Positions 12,384-22,838 of a DNA stretch of 64,000 bases are shown here, piece after piece. The notes below the pieces were generated by a model. That model was not told the DNA's origin. It saw only the letters and a program-made list of their open reading frames with translations, and searched no databases. Every line of letters begins with the position of its first letter. Position 1 is the first letter of the stretch. The DNA is from Aedes albopictus. Its lineage: Eukaryota; Arthropoda; Insecta; Diptera; Culicidae. The position numbers and the translations under genes are program-made. The stretch spans positions 11,114,252 through 11,178,251 of the forward strand of contig NC_085137.1 of NCBI RefSeq assembly GCF_035046485.1, read 5' to 3'.

Positions 12384-12478
12384 TACTCCGGATAATCGAG
12401 TCTAAAATTCCGGATAATCGAACCCCGGATAATCGAGTCTCCGGATAATCGAGTCTCCGGATAATCGAGTCCGACCTG
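12384..12478 (-). repeat. subterminal 16-18 bp repeats of the pogo-like element
   Basis: Five copies of TCCGGATAATCGAGTC or close variants lie in tandem just inside the right end (near 12386, 12408, 12424, 12439 and 12456). The left end has one copy in the terminal repeat plus two in the opposite orientation (9602-9645). Such subterminal motifs are candidate transposase-binding sites (inference). Confidence 0.7.
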
Positions 12479-12599
12479 TATTATAGAGATCTGACACTTG
12501 CTAGCGTAAATACTGGAAATTTTCACCCACCCCGGGCAATCGCAATGCCAAAGGGGAATAATCTCGGTGGATCACATTAGCCGTTTACTGCTCTTATCC

Positions 12600-13180
12600 T
12601 TGTGGAGGAGTAGGAGAGGAGCCGCAATACAATTTCCAAGAACCACCGCTTTTAGGATGCATTTCAGGTCCTTCTTCAATACCAGCTCGTCCAGGGATCT
12701 TAGGAAAGATTAAGGGGCAATCTCGATTGTCGAAAGGACAACCCGAAATATACGGACGTGCTCCAGGTGCCGCCACATTTGCTGCGCTACTTAGGTCATG
12801 GTACTTCGTTATCTTGTCAGAGAACGTTTATTGGACGTTATGGTCTAACAGTACAGTGATGTCGAAAGGATTACTCGCTTTATTCTTTTGTCGTAAATCA
12901 GCACAATGTCTGGCCGATTGGCACAAATGAGGACGTTCGTAATGATCACGTTATCCCAGGTACTTGTAGTAGAGTACAAATCTGTTTAACCAGTTGTTTT
13001 TGGAGCAAGCATGAAGTTGATGCACAAGCGTGGCAACATCGTTGTAACGATCAAGGTAGGCTGAACACTGGACAGCCTGCTAGGACATGCTCCTCAATAG
13101 TATCTCCTATTGAATTGCACTTTCTTCAGCGGTCTTCCACGTCTTCGTCGCAATTACCCGGTCCTGAATGGCTATCATGG
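12600..13180 (-). pseudogene. C-terminal restriction-like endonuclease region of a LINE
   Basis: On the minus strand, from 13140 downward, frames give IEEHVLAGCPVF, then LYYKYLG, then CANRPDIVLIYDKRIKRVI. After a frame change come FDITVLLDHNVQ, DKITKYHDLS, LEHVRIFRVVLSTIEIAP and LDELVLKKDLKCILKAVVLG. The RPDIVL...DITV pair corresponds to the PD...D core of the restriction-like endonuclease of site-specific-type LINEs (R2 and relatives), as recalled from the family. Several stops and shifts interrupt it. No reverse transcriptase domain is adjacent, so this is an isolated 3' fragment. Confidence 0.55.
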
Positions 13181-13858
13181 AACCTTCTGACCAAGGTATG
13201 TATAAGGAAGGTAATCCGATATGTCAGATTATACCATGGATTATACAATCCGCCATATTGGAAAATCAAACGACAGCTGGCAAGTTTGTTGTGATTTCAT
13301 ATGGTTTGGTCAATAGCAAACCATGACCAGAAAACTGACACTTTACCAGAATTTATTTCATCACCATTAAATCACTTTTTAATCAGTGAAGTTTGCACCA
13401 AATTTCTCACACTTGGGAAAGATCTGTGAATGAATTATTTGAAAATGATTATGCTTTAAAGTATGATCAGTTTCTATACTAAATTTGTGCACATAACTGC
13501 TTTTTGCTGGCGTGTTACTGGGCGAAGCCAAAAGTTGACTGTATTTCACTGGTGCCCGGGCTCCAATTCCGTGTAATAAATATAACAACCATAGTGAGGT
13601 CTCTGCCACCACATCATCGGCAATTTATTATGTTCCTGATTTTACATTTGGGATTTTTGCTTATTGGGATGATAGAGATATCGAAACACGAAGCAATAGA
13701 CACGCAAAATCGCTGCCGATACGAGATTTTTTTCACTTGGGTGAAGGCAAACAAACATCCCATAGCAACACTACAGAATGCAGCCTAAACAAACTGGCCA
13801 GCTGCCACCTCTACCTCCCCCGCCAAGTACCTCACCCGCATCCTCAGACTGCTTAGGC
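13181..13858. other. intergenic DNA, no gene recognised
   Basis: Frames at 13379-13612 (minus) and 13504-13788 (plus) overlap on opposite strands and carry no known motif. No repeat boundary was recognised here. Confidence 0.35.
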
Positions 13859-14144
13859 TGTGAACCGTTTCGCTTTTTCGTTTAACTTTTAGTTAAAATT
13901 TGACACTTCGATAGTTATTTTGAAAATAACCCTACTCTCGAGCAGGATTAGTCTTGACAGTTCGATGGTTATTTTTTGTTCGCAATGATTTGGCTGCGTA
14001 ACGTATTTTGTACCAAGTAACTACTCGTCTGTCATATTTCAAATGGGCCGCCGTCGTGGTTATTTTTTAACTTTTCGATGGTAAATAACTATCGGAGTAT
14101 CAAATTTTAACTAAAAGTTAAACGAACAAGCGAAATGGTTCACA
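13859..14144. mobile_element. foldback MITE, TGTGAACC ends, 286 bp
   Basis: The left arm reads TGTGAACCGTTTCGCTTTTT then CGTTTAACTTTTAGTTAAAA. The right arm is its inverse, ending AAGCGAAATGGTTCACA. The inner part repeats GATAGTTATTT/AAATAACTATC in inverted form. The arms pair over roughly 60 bp with a few differences. It lies a few bases left of the satellite-bearing composite element. Confidence 0.65.
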
Positions 14145-14284
14145 TGGATATTTGATAGATAATTACGTCAAGAATGTGTTGATATGTTGAAATAGTGGTT
14201 CCGGGATCATTGGCCACCGGGAATCTGCTACACAGGGCACCATGTCGGACATGTGGGATAGCAATACATTTTGCCAGTAGTTGT

Positions 14285-16070
14285 GGAATATCTCCCATTC
14301 TGGACCACTTAGAAGGATACTGTCTTCGGCAAAGTTGCTCAGAATACTAAGAGCTTTCACTTAGGAAACAATTTAGTTCGAGAATCACTCATTGCGTGGC
14401 GCTAGTGTTCCTATGAGCTTCCAGTTCAGTATGAACGTCGTATATCTCGCGTTCTAGACCATCTAGAAGGATACTGTCTTCGGCAAAGTTGCTCAGAATA
14501 CTAAGAGCATTCACATAGGAAATAATTTAGTTCGAGAATCACTCACTGCGTGGCGCTAGTGTTTTTATAAGCTTCTAGTTAAGCCTGAACGTCGTATATC
14601 TCGCGTTCTGGACCACTTAGAAGGATACTGTCTTCGGCAAAGTTCCTCAGAAGACTAAGAGCTCTCACATAGGAAACAATTTAGTTCGAGAATCACTCAC
14701 TGCGGGGCGCTATTGTTCCTATGAGCTTCCATTTCAGTCTGAACGCCGTATATCTCGCGTTCTGGACCACCTAGAAGGATACTGTCTTCGGCAAAGTTGC
14801 TCAGAAGTCTAAGAGCTTTCATATAGTAAACAATTTAGTTCGAGAATCACTCACTGCGTGGCGCTAGTATTCTTAGGTGTTTCCAGTTCAGTCTGAACGT
14901 CGTATATCTCGTGTTGTGGACCACTTAGAAGGATACTGTCTTCGGCAAAGTCACTCAGAAGACTAAAATCTTTCGCATGGAAAACAATTTAGTTCGAGAA
15001 TCACTCACTGCGTGGCGCTAGTGTTCTTAGGAACTTTCAGTTCAATCTGAACGTCGTATATCTCGTGTTCTGAACCACTTAGAAGGATTATGGCATTCGG
15101 CAAAGTTGCCTAGAACAATAAAATCTTTCGCATAGAAAACAATTTAGTTCGAGAATCACTCACTGCATGGTGCTAGTGTTCCTATAAGCTTCCAGTTCAG
15201 TCTGAACGTCGTATATCTCGCGTTCTGGACCGTTTAGAAGGATACTGTCTTCGGCAAAGTTGCTCAGAAAACTAAAATCTTTCACATGGAAAACAATTTA
15301 TTTCGAAAATCACTCACTGCGTGGCGCTAGTGTTCTTAGGAGCTTTCAGTTCAATCTGAACGTCGTATATCTCGTGTTCTGAACCACTTAGAAGGATACT
15401 TTCTTCGGCAAAGTTGCTCAGAACAATACAATCTTTCGCATAGAACACAATTTAGTTCCAGAATCACTCACTGCATGGTGCTTTGTTTCTTTGTTCCTAT
15501 GAGCTTCCTGTTCAGTCTGAACGTCGTATATCTCGCGTTCTGGACCATCTAGAAAGATACTGTCTTCGGCAAAGGTACTCAGAAGACTAAGAGCTTTCAC
15601 ATAGGAAACAATTTAGTTCGAGAATCACTCACTGCGTGGCGCTAGTGTTCCTATGAGCTGCCAGTTCAGTCTGAACGTCGTATATCTCGTGATCTGGACC
15701 ACTTAGAAGGATACTATCTTCGGCAAAGTAACTCAGAGGACTAAAATCTTTTACATAGAAAACAAATTTGTTCGAGAATCACTCACCGCGGGGCGCTATT
15801 GTTCTTAGGAGTTTCCAATTTAGTATACATGCCGTATATCTCGTGATCTGGACCACTTAGAAAGATACTGTCTTTGGCAAAGTTGCTCAGAAGACTAAGA
15901 GCTTTTACATAGGAAAAAATAGTTCAAAAATTACTCACTGCGTGGTGCTAGTGTTCTTAGGAGCTTCCAGTTCAGTCTGAACGTCGTATATCTCGCGCTC
16001 TCTACCACTTAGAAGGATACTGTCTTCGACCAAGTTACTCAGAAGACTAAGAGTTTTCATGATGTAATGC
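14285..16070 (+). repeat. tandem array of a 154-bp satellite unit, forward
   Basis: About eleven and a half copies are present. The landmark CGTCGTATATCTCG recurs with its GTCG at 14437, 14591, 14745, 14899, 15053, 15208, 15362, 15523, 15677, 15831 and 15983, so the spacing is 154 bp with small indels (one of 161). Each unit also carries GAATCACTCACTGCGTGGCG and AAGGATACTGTCTTCGGCAA. Units differ by a few to about fifteen percent by eye. A diverged further copy continues past a nested MITE to about 16450. No open frame is conserved across units. Confidence 0.9.
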
Positions 16071-16072
16071 TA

Positions 16073-16279
16073 CACACCAAGACGCTTTCAGCCAAATTTT
16101 GATGAGCTGAAAGATTAAGCTTTTTCGCTGAACTTTCGGCAAAATTTGCTGAGTTACAGCAAAACCTTGAAGGTGATCAGTAGATTTGACTGAACAAATC
16201 AGCAAACCTTGCTGAATTTTCACAAATATTTTGCTAAAACTTTTAACTCGGCAAATTTTAGATAAAAATTTTTGGGGTG
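16073..16279. mobile_element. TA-flanked MITE nested in the satellite array
   Basis: The ends CACACCAAGA and TTTTTGGGGTG are flanked by TA at 16071-16072 and 16280-16281. Inside, CAGCAAATTTTGCTGAGTT-like motifs alternate in orientation. The satellite sequence resumes to the right as a diverged unit (TGTTCTTAGTAGCTG and onward), so this is an insertion into the array. Confidence 0.55.
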
Positions 16280-16449
16280 TATTGTTCTTAGTAGCTGAAA
16301 GCTTGATATAATCGTTGTGTATCCGTGTTACTATGTTTGTAAAACCTTCCAAGAAAAAAAGAAGCTTTTACATTGAAAGTTTATTTCAAAATTTTCTCAC
16401 AACGTGGTACTTGTGTTCTTTGGAGCTGTCAGTTTAATCTCGGGTCATG

Positions 16450-17550
16450 CAGTTTATTCGGATTTTTTTTTCAGTTACGACACAGATATCCATGTGCAGC
16501 AATTCCTGAGGTCAGATTTGAGCTGCATGAAATTCTCCGGGTCCGAGGAAAACAACAGAAACCCGTTAGAGAAGTGTTGGCAGGACTTGATTTGGAATAC
16601 ATGAACCTGATTTACCAGCTTTTGTAACGTGTTGTTGTCAGAGTTTGATGTATTATGTACCTTGTTTTCGTTGTCCGCCTTTTGGTTTTGTTGTTCGCCC
16701 CTGTCTGTCGTCGCCCGCCTTCCGTTTGTCCCCTTCTTGTCGTTGTCTTCCGATAAAGTCCTTTCTTTTTGGTTCCGTTACAGATATGGACAATTTGTCC
16801 CATCAATGTTTTTAGAATAAGTAAGCAAAAAATTTTGTTTTAAACCCATAAATCCATCCTTCCCAATTTTATTTTATTTTATTTTATTTTCAATCCTTAA
16901 CCTCGAAACAGCCGCGAGTACTTCGGCTTCCCAAACTAACATAGTTTTAAGGCAGTAATAAATTGAAAAATGTAAAATCAATGTAATAACAAAAGATTTC
17001 GGCTCAGCTATGCCCATGTGGCGCTTGAGCCTTCCAAATATACGAATAGATAAAAAAATTCTTTGGTGAAAGTTTTCAAGATTTTTTAGGAACTTATGTA
17101 ACATATGCTTCGGCAAGGGCTTTGTGGACTTTTTCAAAAAATTTCTTCTACGGAAATTTCTTTAGGAATCCCGTCTGAAAGTTCTTTTTGTTTTTTTTTA
17201 CAATTCAATTGGAAAACCCTATGCTTATTACTTAGGGAATATTTGTAACATTCTTTTGGAAACATATGTGCCAATTCTTACTGATTCGGTATTTCTTTTG
17301 CAAATCGTTTTGGCGAATTCCGTAAAAGTAACCCTGCGAAAATATTTCGAATTTCCTTTTGGCGGAATTTTTTCAGCAAATTCTTTGAAAATCTTTTAGC
17401 AATATTTAGTGGATTTGATCCAAAACTTCATATAAGTTTTTTTGGGTTTTCTATTTCGGAAATTCTTTGAAATTTTGTTCGATAAATCTTTTGGAAATTT
17501 CTCAGCAGTAATATTGGAAATTGATTGAAGTTATTATACTTGAAAATACC
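16450..17550. other. AT-rich interior of the composite element
   Basis: This part holds a (TTTTA)n run at 16868-16890 and weak GGAAATTCTTT-type repeats from 17140 to 17540. Those resemble a very diverged form of the 12-bp minisatellite seen elsewhere. Frames of 60-90 codons overlap on both strands without known domains. Confidence 0.4.
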
Positions 17551-17559
17551 TACAGCATA

Positions 17560-17790
17560 ACTGTGGGGTTCGTGATTGTACTGTTAGTAACGCCAGCGTT
17601 TTAGGCGTATTGTAAGCCACGAATTGTGGGTTCGATTCCCATCCCGGTCGGGAGAAAATTTTCGCCAAACGGAAAATTCTTCATTGAGCCACTGGATGTC
17701 TTACAGTCTTACATGTAATCCGTTGTCTAGTGTAAGTTATATACAGTCTGTGGTCTTTGGCTGAAGAAGGTGTGCAAATTTATCAGGCAA
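17560..17790 (+). repeat. tRNA-derived SINE fragment
   Basis: A perfect B-box GGTTCGATTCCC near 17629 follows a poorer A-box region and is succeeded by CGGTCGGGAGAAAATTTTCG. That order (tRNA-like head then a conserved body) is the one seen in dipteran tRNA-related SINEs. The 3' part includes ATACAGTCTGTGGTCTTTGG and then loses similarity near 17790. No cloverleaf is complete. Confidence 0.5.
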
Positions 17791-18310
17791 CTCTTACGGG
17801 AGTTCCTTTATCAATTTCTTTGGAAGTTTTCTTTTATCTCTTTATTCGGGAATTTTCTGCCATAGGCAGGTTCATACCGGCTTTCTTTGGAAGTTTTATC
17901 TGCAATCCCTTTGGAAATTTAGCTGACAATTACTTGTGTTATTCTTTCGACAGCTCTTTGCAAAATTGAATTTTTAAAAATTTCTTCAGTATTCTTTCAG
18001 CATTGGAAACTCCTTTAGAAAATCCTTACAGAATTTCGTTTGTTATTACTTTGGAAATTCAATTAGATACTCCTCACAAAATGAAAAAAACACAATGGCA
18101 TGGCTGGAGAAAAGCTCATCGGAATTACCTTAAGAATTTCCAAAAATCAAGGTATTTTCAAGAAGACCATCAAAAATTAAAATTCAGAATATTTCAAGAA
18201 GCAATTTCCAAATACGTTTGAATGTTGAAATAGCTGAAGGCACCCTCAAGAAATTACCGAATGACTTTCCAAAGGAATTGCTACTGAAATTTCACAAGGG
18301 AATCCTGAAG
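17791..18310. repeat. very diverged GGAAATTC-type minisatellite
   Basis: Units resembling TTCTTTGGAAATTC recur imperfectly through this stretch, which leads into the reverse satellite array. No gene is recognised; frames at 17757-17969 and 18003-18221 are repeat-derived. Confidence 0.4.
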
Positions 18311-18314
18311 TAGA

Positions 18315-19475
18315 TTCCGTCTTGAACTAAATTGTTTTCTATGCGGAAGCTCTTAGTATTTCGATCATTTTTTCCCAAGACAGTATCCTTCTAAGTGGTT
18401 CAGATCGCGAGATATACGACGTACAGACTAAACTGGAATCTCCCAAGAGCACTAGCGCCACATAGCGAGTGATTCTCGAACTAAATTGTATTCTATGTGA
18501 AAGCTCTCAATCTTCTGAGTAACTTTTCCCAAGTTACTTTTCTAAGTGGTCCAGATCGCAAGATAAACGACGTTCAGACTAAACTGGAAGCAACCAAGAG
18601 CACTAGCGCTACGCAGTGAGTGATTCTCGAATTAAATTGTATTCTATTTGAAAGCTCTCAGTCTGCCGAGTAACTTTTCGCAAGGCAGTATCCTTCTAAG
18701 ATGTTCAAAATGTGAGATATAAGACGTTCAGACTGAACTGGAAGCTGCTAAGAACACTAGCGCCACACAGTGAGTGATTCTTGGACTAAATTATTTGTTC
18801 TGAGAGACTTTGCCGAAGGCAGTATCCTTCTAAGTGGTTCAGAACACGAGATATATGACGTTCAGATTGAACTGAAAGCTCCTAAGAACACTAGCGCCAC
18901 GCAGTGAGTGATTGTCGAACTAAATTGTTTACTATGTGAAAGCTCTTAGACTTCTGAGCAACTTTGCCGAAGACAGTATCCTTCCAGGTGGTCCAGAACG
19001 CGAGATACACGACGTTCAGACTTAACTGGAAGCTTATAGGAACACTAGCGCCACGCAGTGAGTGATTTTCGAACTAAATTGTTATCTATGTGAATGCTCT
19101 TAGTCTTCTGAGCAACTTTGCCGAAGACAGTATATTTCTAGGTGGTCTAGAACGCGAGATATACGACGTTCAGACTGAACTGGAAGCTTATAGGAACACT
19201 AGCGCCACGCTGTGAGTGATTCTCGAACTAAATCGTTTCCTATGTGAAAGCTCTTAGTCTTCTGAGCAACTTTGCCAAAGACAGTATCCTTCTAGGAGGT
19301 CCAGAACGCGAGATATACGACGTTCAGACTGAACTGGAAGCTTATAGGAACACTAGCGCCACGCAGTGAGTGATTCTCGAACTAAATTATTTCCTATGTG
19401 AATGCTCTTAGTATTCTGAGCAACTTTGCCGAAGACAGTAATCCTTCTAAGTGGTCCAGAATGCGAGATATTCCA
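18315..19475 (-). repeat. tandem array of the same 154-bp unit, reverse
   Basis: The same unit as at 14285-16070 appears inverted, about seven and a half copies. The landmark GACGTWCAGACT recurs with GACG at 18418, 18569, 18723, 18857, 19011, 19165 and 19319. The spacing is 151, 154, 134, 154, 154 and 154 bp; the 134 marks one internally deleted unit. The inner copies (18.3-18.7 kb) are more diverged than the outer ones, in agreement with younger units towards the element end. Confidence 0.9.
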
Positions 19476-19500
19476 CAGTGGTAATTATCTGTCAAATAAG

Positions 19501-20640
19501 ACTTGATTTTCTGGGTCATAATGACCCCAATGCATTATTCGTAACTTTTTTCTAATGCCCGAAGAAGGTTAAGTAAACCAAGACTGACTTCGAGTGGCCT
19601 TTCCTTCAAGAGAGAGTCACCCTGCCACGCGCAGTAGGAGCATCACAGATATCCAGGCACTAGGTATCCAGCACCTGCGGGCATGGTTCATAGAAAGCCA
19701 GAACCGTCACGAAATGTACTGCACTGCATAAGGCAATCTAGCGTTCATCACCCTTCTCTCTCAAGCAGTCACTGAGAATAGCAATGTTTTGTTTAATATT
19801 TTCATAGGGAAACGTTTCCGTATGAAAACAAACCTATCCTCCTCGGGAGCGAAACAGAGAAAGGTGATCAAACGTCAGATAGCCTTATGTGAAACTAATC
19901 ACGGCTACAGCGCCCTGCATCTGGCGCAGGAAGATGAGACGTGAACTCCGCAGCGTTGGTATTCGGTACCGATACATGGAGTCAGTCCCACAGAACTCGT
20001 TACTATTGTGGCCAGGTGGAGCGCTAGTTCATCTCGTAGCTGCTATCGTTGCTTCTGGAACAGTAGGTATAGTTGAATAACGACTCGCACTCGCGCTTGA
20101 TGCATCCCGCTCATCAGAATTTCTTCTCCACATATCACTCGATCTTGCCCTCTTCTCTCCCAATACCCTCTCTGCTTCCAGCTTGATGTACTCCACTTGT
20201 GTTTACAGATTTTTCAAGTCAAGCAGGTTCGTAAAACGTTTGTAAAACCTCTCGATGAACAGTTTCATCATCCCTGATCTGCACAATGTGTCCGTCCCCT
20301 CTCCATCCTCGTGTAACGAAAGTAATGAACCTACTTGTAGTGTCTACTCAGAAGTACAGTCCATAGACTTTACTACATAGGTTGTATGAACATTGGTTTC
20401 GAACATGTATTTTCTTCTTTCGAACATGAGCGTTTACTACAATGCATGTTGTGTAGGACTGTCAAAACAAATCTTTTAGGCGTAATGCTAAAGATTCTTA
20501 CTTCAAGTCGAATTCAGATAAATCTGGCTATTTGAATTAGTAGAATAAGTGTAGGGCTCCTAAATCAAGCAGACATTTGCTGCAAGCCCACGATACCGAT
20601 AAGAAGCAGATAATTTAAGGTGTACGGGGAAGTCTGGAAG
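19501..20640. other. intergenic DNA, no gene recognised
   Basis: Composition is closer to balanced than in the flanking repeats. A 63-codon frame at 19889-20080 lacks recognisable motifs. Nothing here could be assigned to a repeat family by eye. Confidence 0.4.
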
Positions 20641-20719
20641 TTAAAATTTATCCAGGAAATCCTCCACAATTTTTTCTTTAGAATTTCCTTCCGTTTCACA
20701 ATTTCTCTTTGCATGTTAA

Positions 20720-20920
20720 GGACAAGATATTTGAAGTACATAGCTAAAAATTTCTAGAGCACCGTTTTTTAGAACAGTTGAACGGATTTGGATGAAAATG
20801 CATCACGCTAATTGTTCAATGGTTGTCAATAGCGTGATGCATTTTAATCCAAATCCGTTCAACGGTTCTAAAAAACGGTGCTCTAGAAATTTTGAGCAAT
20901 GTACTCCAAATACCTAGTCC
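20720..20920. mobile_element. palindromic MITE with TTAA duplication
   Basis: The arms begin GGACAAGATATTTGAAGTAC and end in the inverse GTACTCCAAATACCTAGTCC. Both are flanked by TTAA at 20716-20719 and 20921-20924. The inner arms share CTAGAGCACCGTTTTTTAGA and GAACGGATTTGGAT in inverted copies around a small centre. TTAA duplication is characteristic of piggyBac-type transposition (established for the superfamily). No coding capacity. Confidence 0.8.
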
Positions 20921-22570
20921 TTAAATTTCTCTAGAAGATTCTTCCAAATTCCTACCGGAATTTTCCCGAGATGCCTGCATTTTTTTTTCGGAGTCCCTCC
21001 TAGAGAACCCTTTAGAAATCCTGAATTCTGACCTATATTACATGAAGTTGCTCACAGGAATGCAGGATTCCTTTTAAAGGTATAGTCCCTTGCGAGATTC
21101 CACCATAAGTTCTTCCTGTGTTTTCTTAAATAAATTTCCATGGGATATTTCTCAGAGTTCATCCCGGGATTTCTACATTAGTTCCTCTTAAGATATTTTT
21201 TTACATTTCTTTCCGGTATTAGGAGAAATTATCGAAGGAATTCCATGAGGAAATCAAGGAGGAATCTCCAAAGGAGCTCTAAAAAGAATCATCAAAGAAA
21301 TTCCAGGCGAAATCCACGACGGAGTATCAAATGAAAGCTCTGAAAGAATCTCTGGTTGAATCCATGAAGAAAGTCTAGCACGAATCCTCGACGGAATTCC
21401 AGAAGAGATCTCCAAAGGACTTTCAGGAGGATTTGCTGAAGGAACTCTAGCAGAGACCCTCGAAGAAATTGTACGAGGAATCTCCGGAAAAATTCCAAGA
21501 AGAAGGTTTAAGTTGTATCTTCGAAGGAATTCCCGAAGGAATCCCGAAGGAATTCCAGGATGAATACCCAAAGGAAGTCCAGGAGGAAAGCACGACGGAA
21601 TATCAGGAAGAGTCCTTGAAAAAAAATCAGGAGGAACTCTTGGAGGAAGTCTAGTAGGAAACCCTGAAGGAAATCTAAAAGGAATCCCCGTAGGAATTCC
21701 AAGAGGAATCCTCGAAATAATTCCAGGAGAAATTTCGCGTAGAATTCCCGTAGGAATTTCAGGAGGAATGCTCGAAGGTCCATGAGGAATCACCGAAGAA
21801 ATTACAGGAGAAATCGATGCAGGAATGCCAGGGGGAATCCCCGAAAGAATGCCGGTAGCAATCTTCGACCGATTTCCAGGTGGAATTCTGGATGGATTTT
21901 CAGCGGAATCTCCTGAGGGAATCTTTCCGGGTAGAGGGATCCCTGTAGGATTTCCAGGAGGAATCCCCGAAAGATTGTCAGGAGAAGTCCTTAAAAGAAT
22001 TCCTGGAGGAATTCCAGACGGAAATGCTTGAGTAATTCTTGTAGAAACTCCATAAGAGATCCCACAATAATATCCTGGAGATATGCATGATTATATTTCT
22101 AAGGAAATTCTCGAAGGAACTTTAACAAGATTTCCTGAAAGAACTCCTTTAGGAAATCTCTGATTTTACTCCTGGAGCATCCGTGAGTCCTCCTGGAAAA
22201 ATCTCATAAAGAATCTCAAGAGCTATACCTTGAATAACTCATGGATGAATTCCTAAATGAACTTCTCGAGGAATCCCCTATGGATATCCTGAAGGATTCT
22301 TAAAAGGAACTTTTATACTAATTTTTGAGTGGATTTCTGTATGAATCCCTGAATAAACTTCAGGGGGAATCTTTGGATCCTCCTGTAAGATTTTTGGAAG
22401 GAACTCCTGGAGAGATTTCTGAACTTCTGGAGGAATCCCTGAAAAAATTCAGGAGGAACCTCTGACGAAACATCTGCATGAATTCCGGTAAACTCCTAGA
22501 GGAATCTATGAAGGAACTCTTGGACTTATTTCTGTAAGAACTCCTGTATGAATTTCTAAAAGAACGTTAT

Positions 22571-22838
22571 AAAATAGCTGTATTCGAATTTTGTCAAGAC
22601 TAGAAAAGCCATTTCAAAGTTAAATTCTATCGCAGTCGAATCCAAAAATCGTTAACTGCTGTGGGAGAAAACTCAATCCGTTCGATAACCATTGTTCGAC
22701 AGAACAACACTGGACGAAAAAATCGGCAATAATTGAGTCCCTGAGAAAGATACCAAATGTAACCGAAACGTCGGACAAGATTAAATAGCTGTATTTGAAA
22801 TTTGACAAGACTGGAAACGCCATTACAAAGTCAAATGA
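22571..22838 (+). mobile_element. 268-bp insertion with 54-bp direct terminal repeats
   Basis: The block starting AATAGCTGTATTCGAATTTT at 22571 recurs at 22785 as AATAGCTGTATTTGAAATTT, about 85 percent alike over 54 bp. Between them is a unique stretch containing CCGAAACGTCGGACAAGATT. It interrupts the minisatellite. The direct ends resemble a miniature LTR-like or tandemly duplicated unit. No primer-binding site or frame was found. Confidence 0.5.

Larger units (their letters stand above)
9573..12478. mobile_element. pogo-like DNA transposon, non-autonomous, 2.9 kb
   Basis: The left end is CAGGTCGGACTCGATTATCC at 9573. The right end is its exact inverse (GGATAATCGAGTCCGACCTG) ending at 12478. 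Both are flanked by TA (9571-9572 and 12479-12480). Terminal CAGGTCGGACTCG with TA duplication fits the pogo/Tigger branch of Tc1/mariner, from general knowledge. Subterminal copies of the same motif occur at both ends. No DDE transposase frame is visible. Instead the interior holds a 3-bp-TSD MITE, a long palindrome, diverged 12-bp minisatellite and two further nested MITEs. Confidence 0.85.
14150..19500. mobile_element. composite element bounded by inverted 154-bp satellite arrays
   Basis: Short inverted ends TTTGATAGATAATTAC (from 14151) and GTAATTATCTGTCAAA (ending about 19497) enclose a forward array of a 154-bp unit at the left and a reverse array of the same unit at the right. Between them lie about 2 kb of AT-rich DNA with a SINE and a TA-MITE but no transposase frame. 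The left end keeps about 115 bp between the inverted end and the array that the right end lacks. The whole is organised like a giant foldback element. No target duplication was resolved, so treating it as one mobile unit is inference. Confidence 0.55.

Noticed and set aside
14285..19475. CRISPR-like array (regular repeats)
   Set aside because: The 154-bp units are directly adjacent with no short-repeat and unique-spacer alternation, and the context is eukaryotic.
19889..20080. 63-codon frame MKLITATAPCIWRRKMRREL as a small gene
   Set aside because: Short, no domain, no conserved signal, and position among repeats makes chance more likely.
22571..22838. LTR retrotransposon remnant
   Set aside because: The direct repeats lack TG...CA ends, primer-binding site and polypurine tract, so only a neutral insertion call is made.
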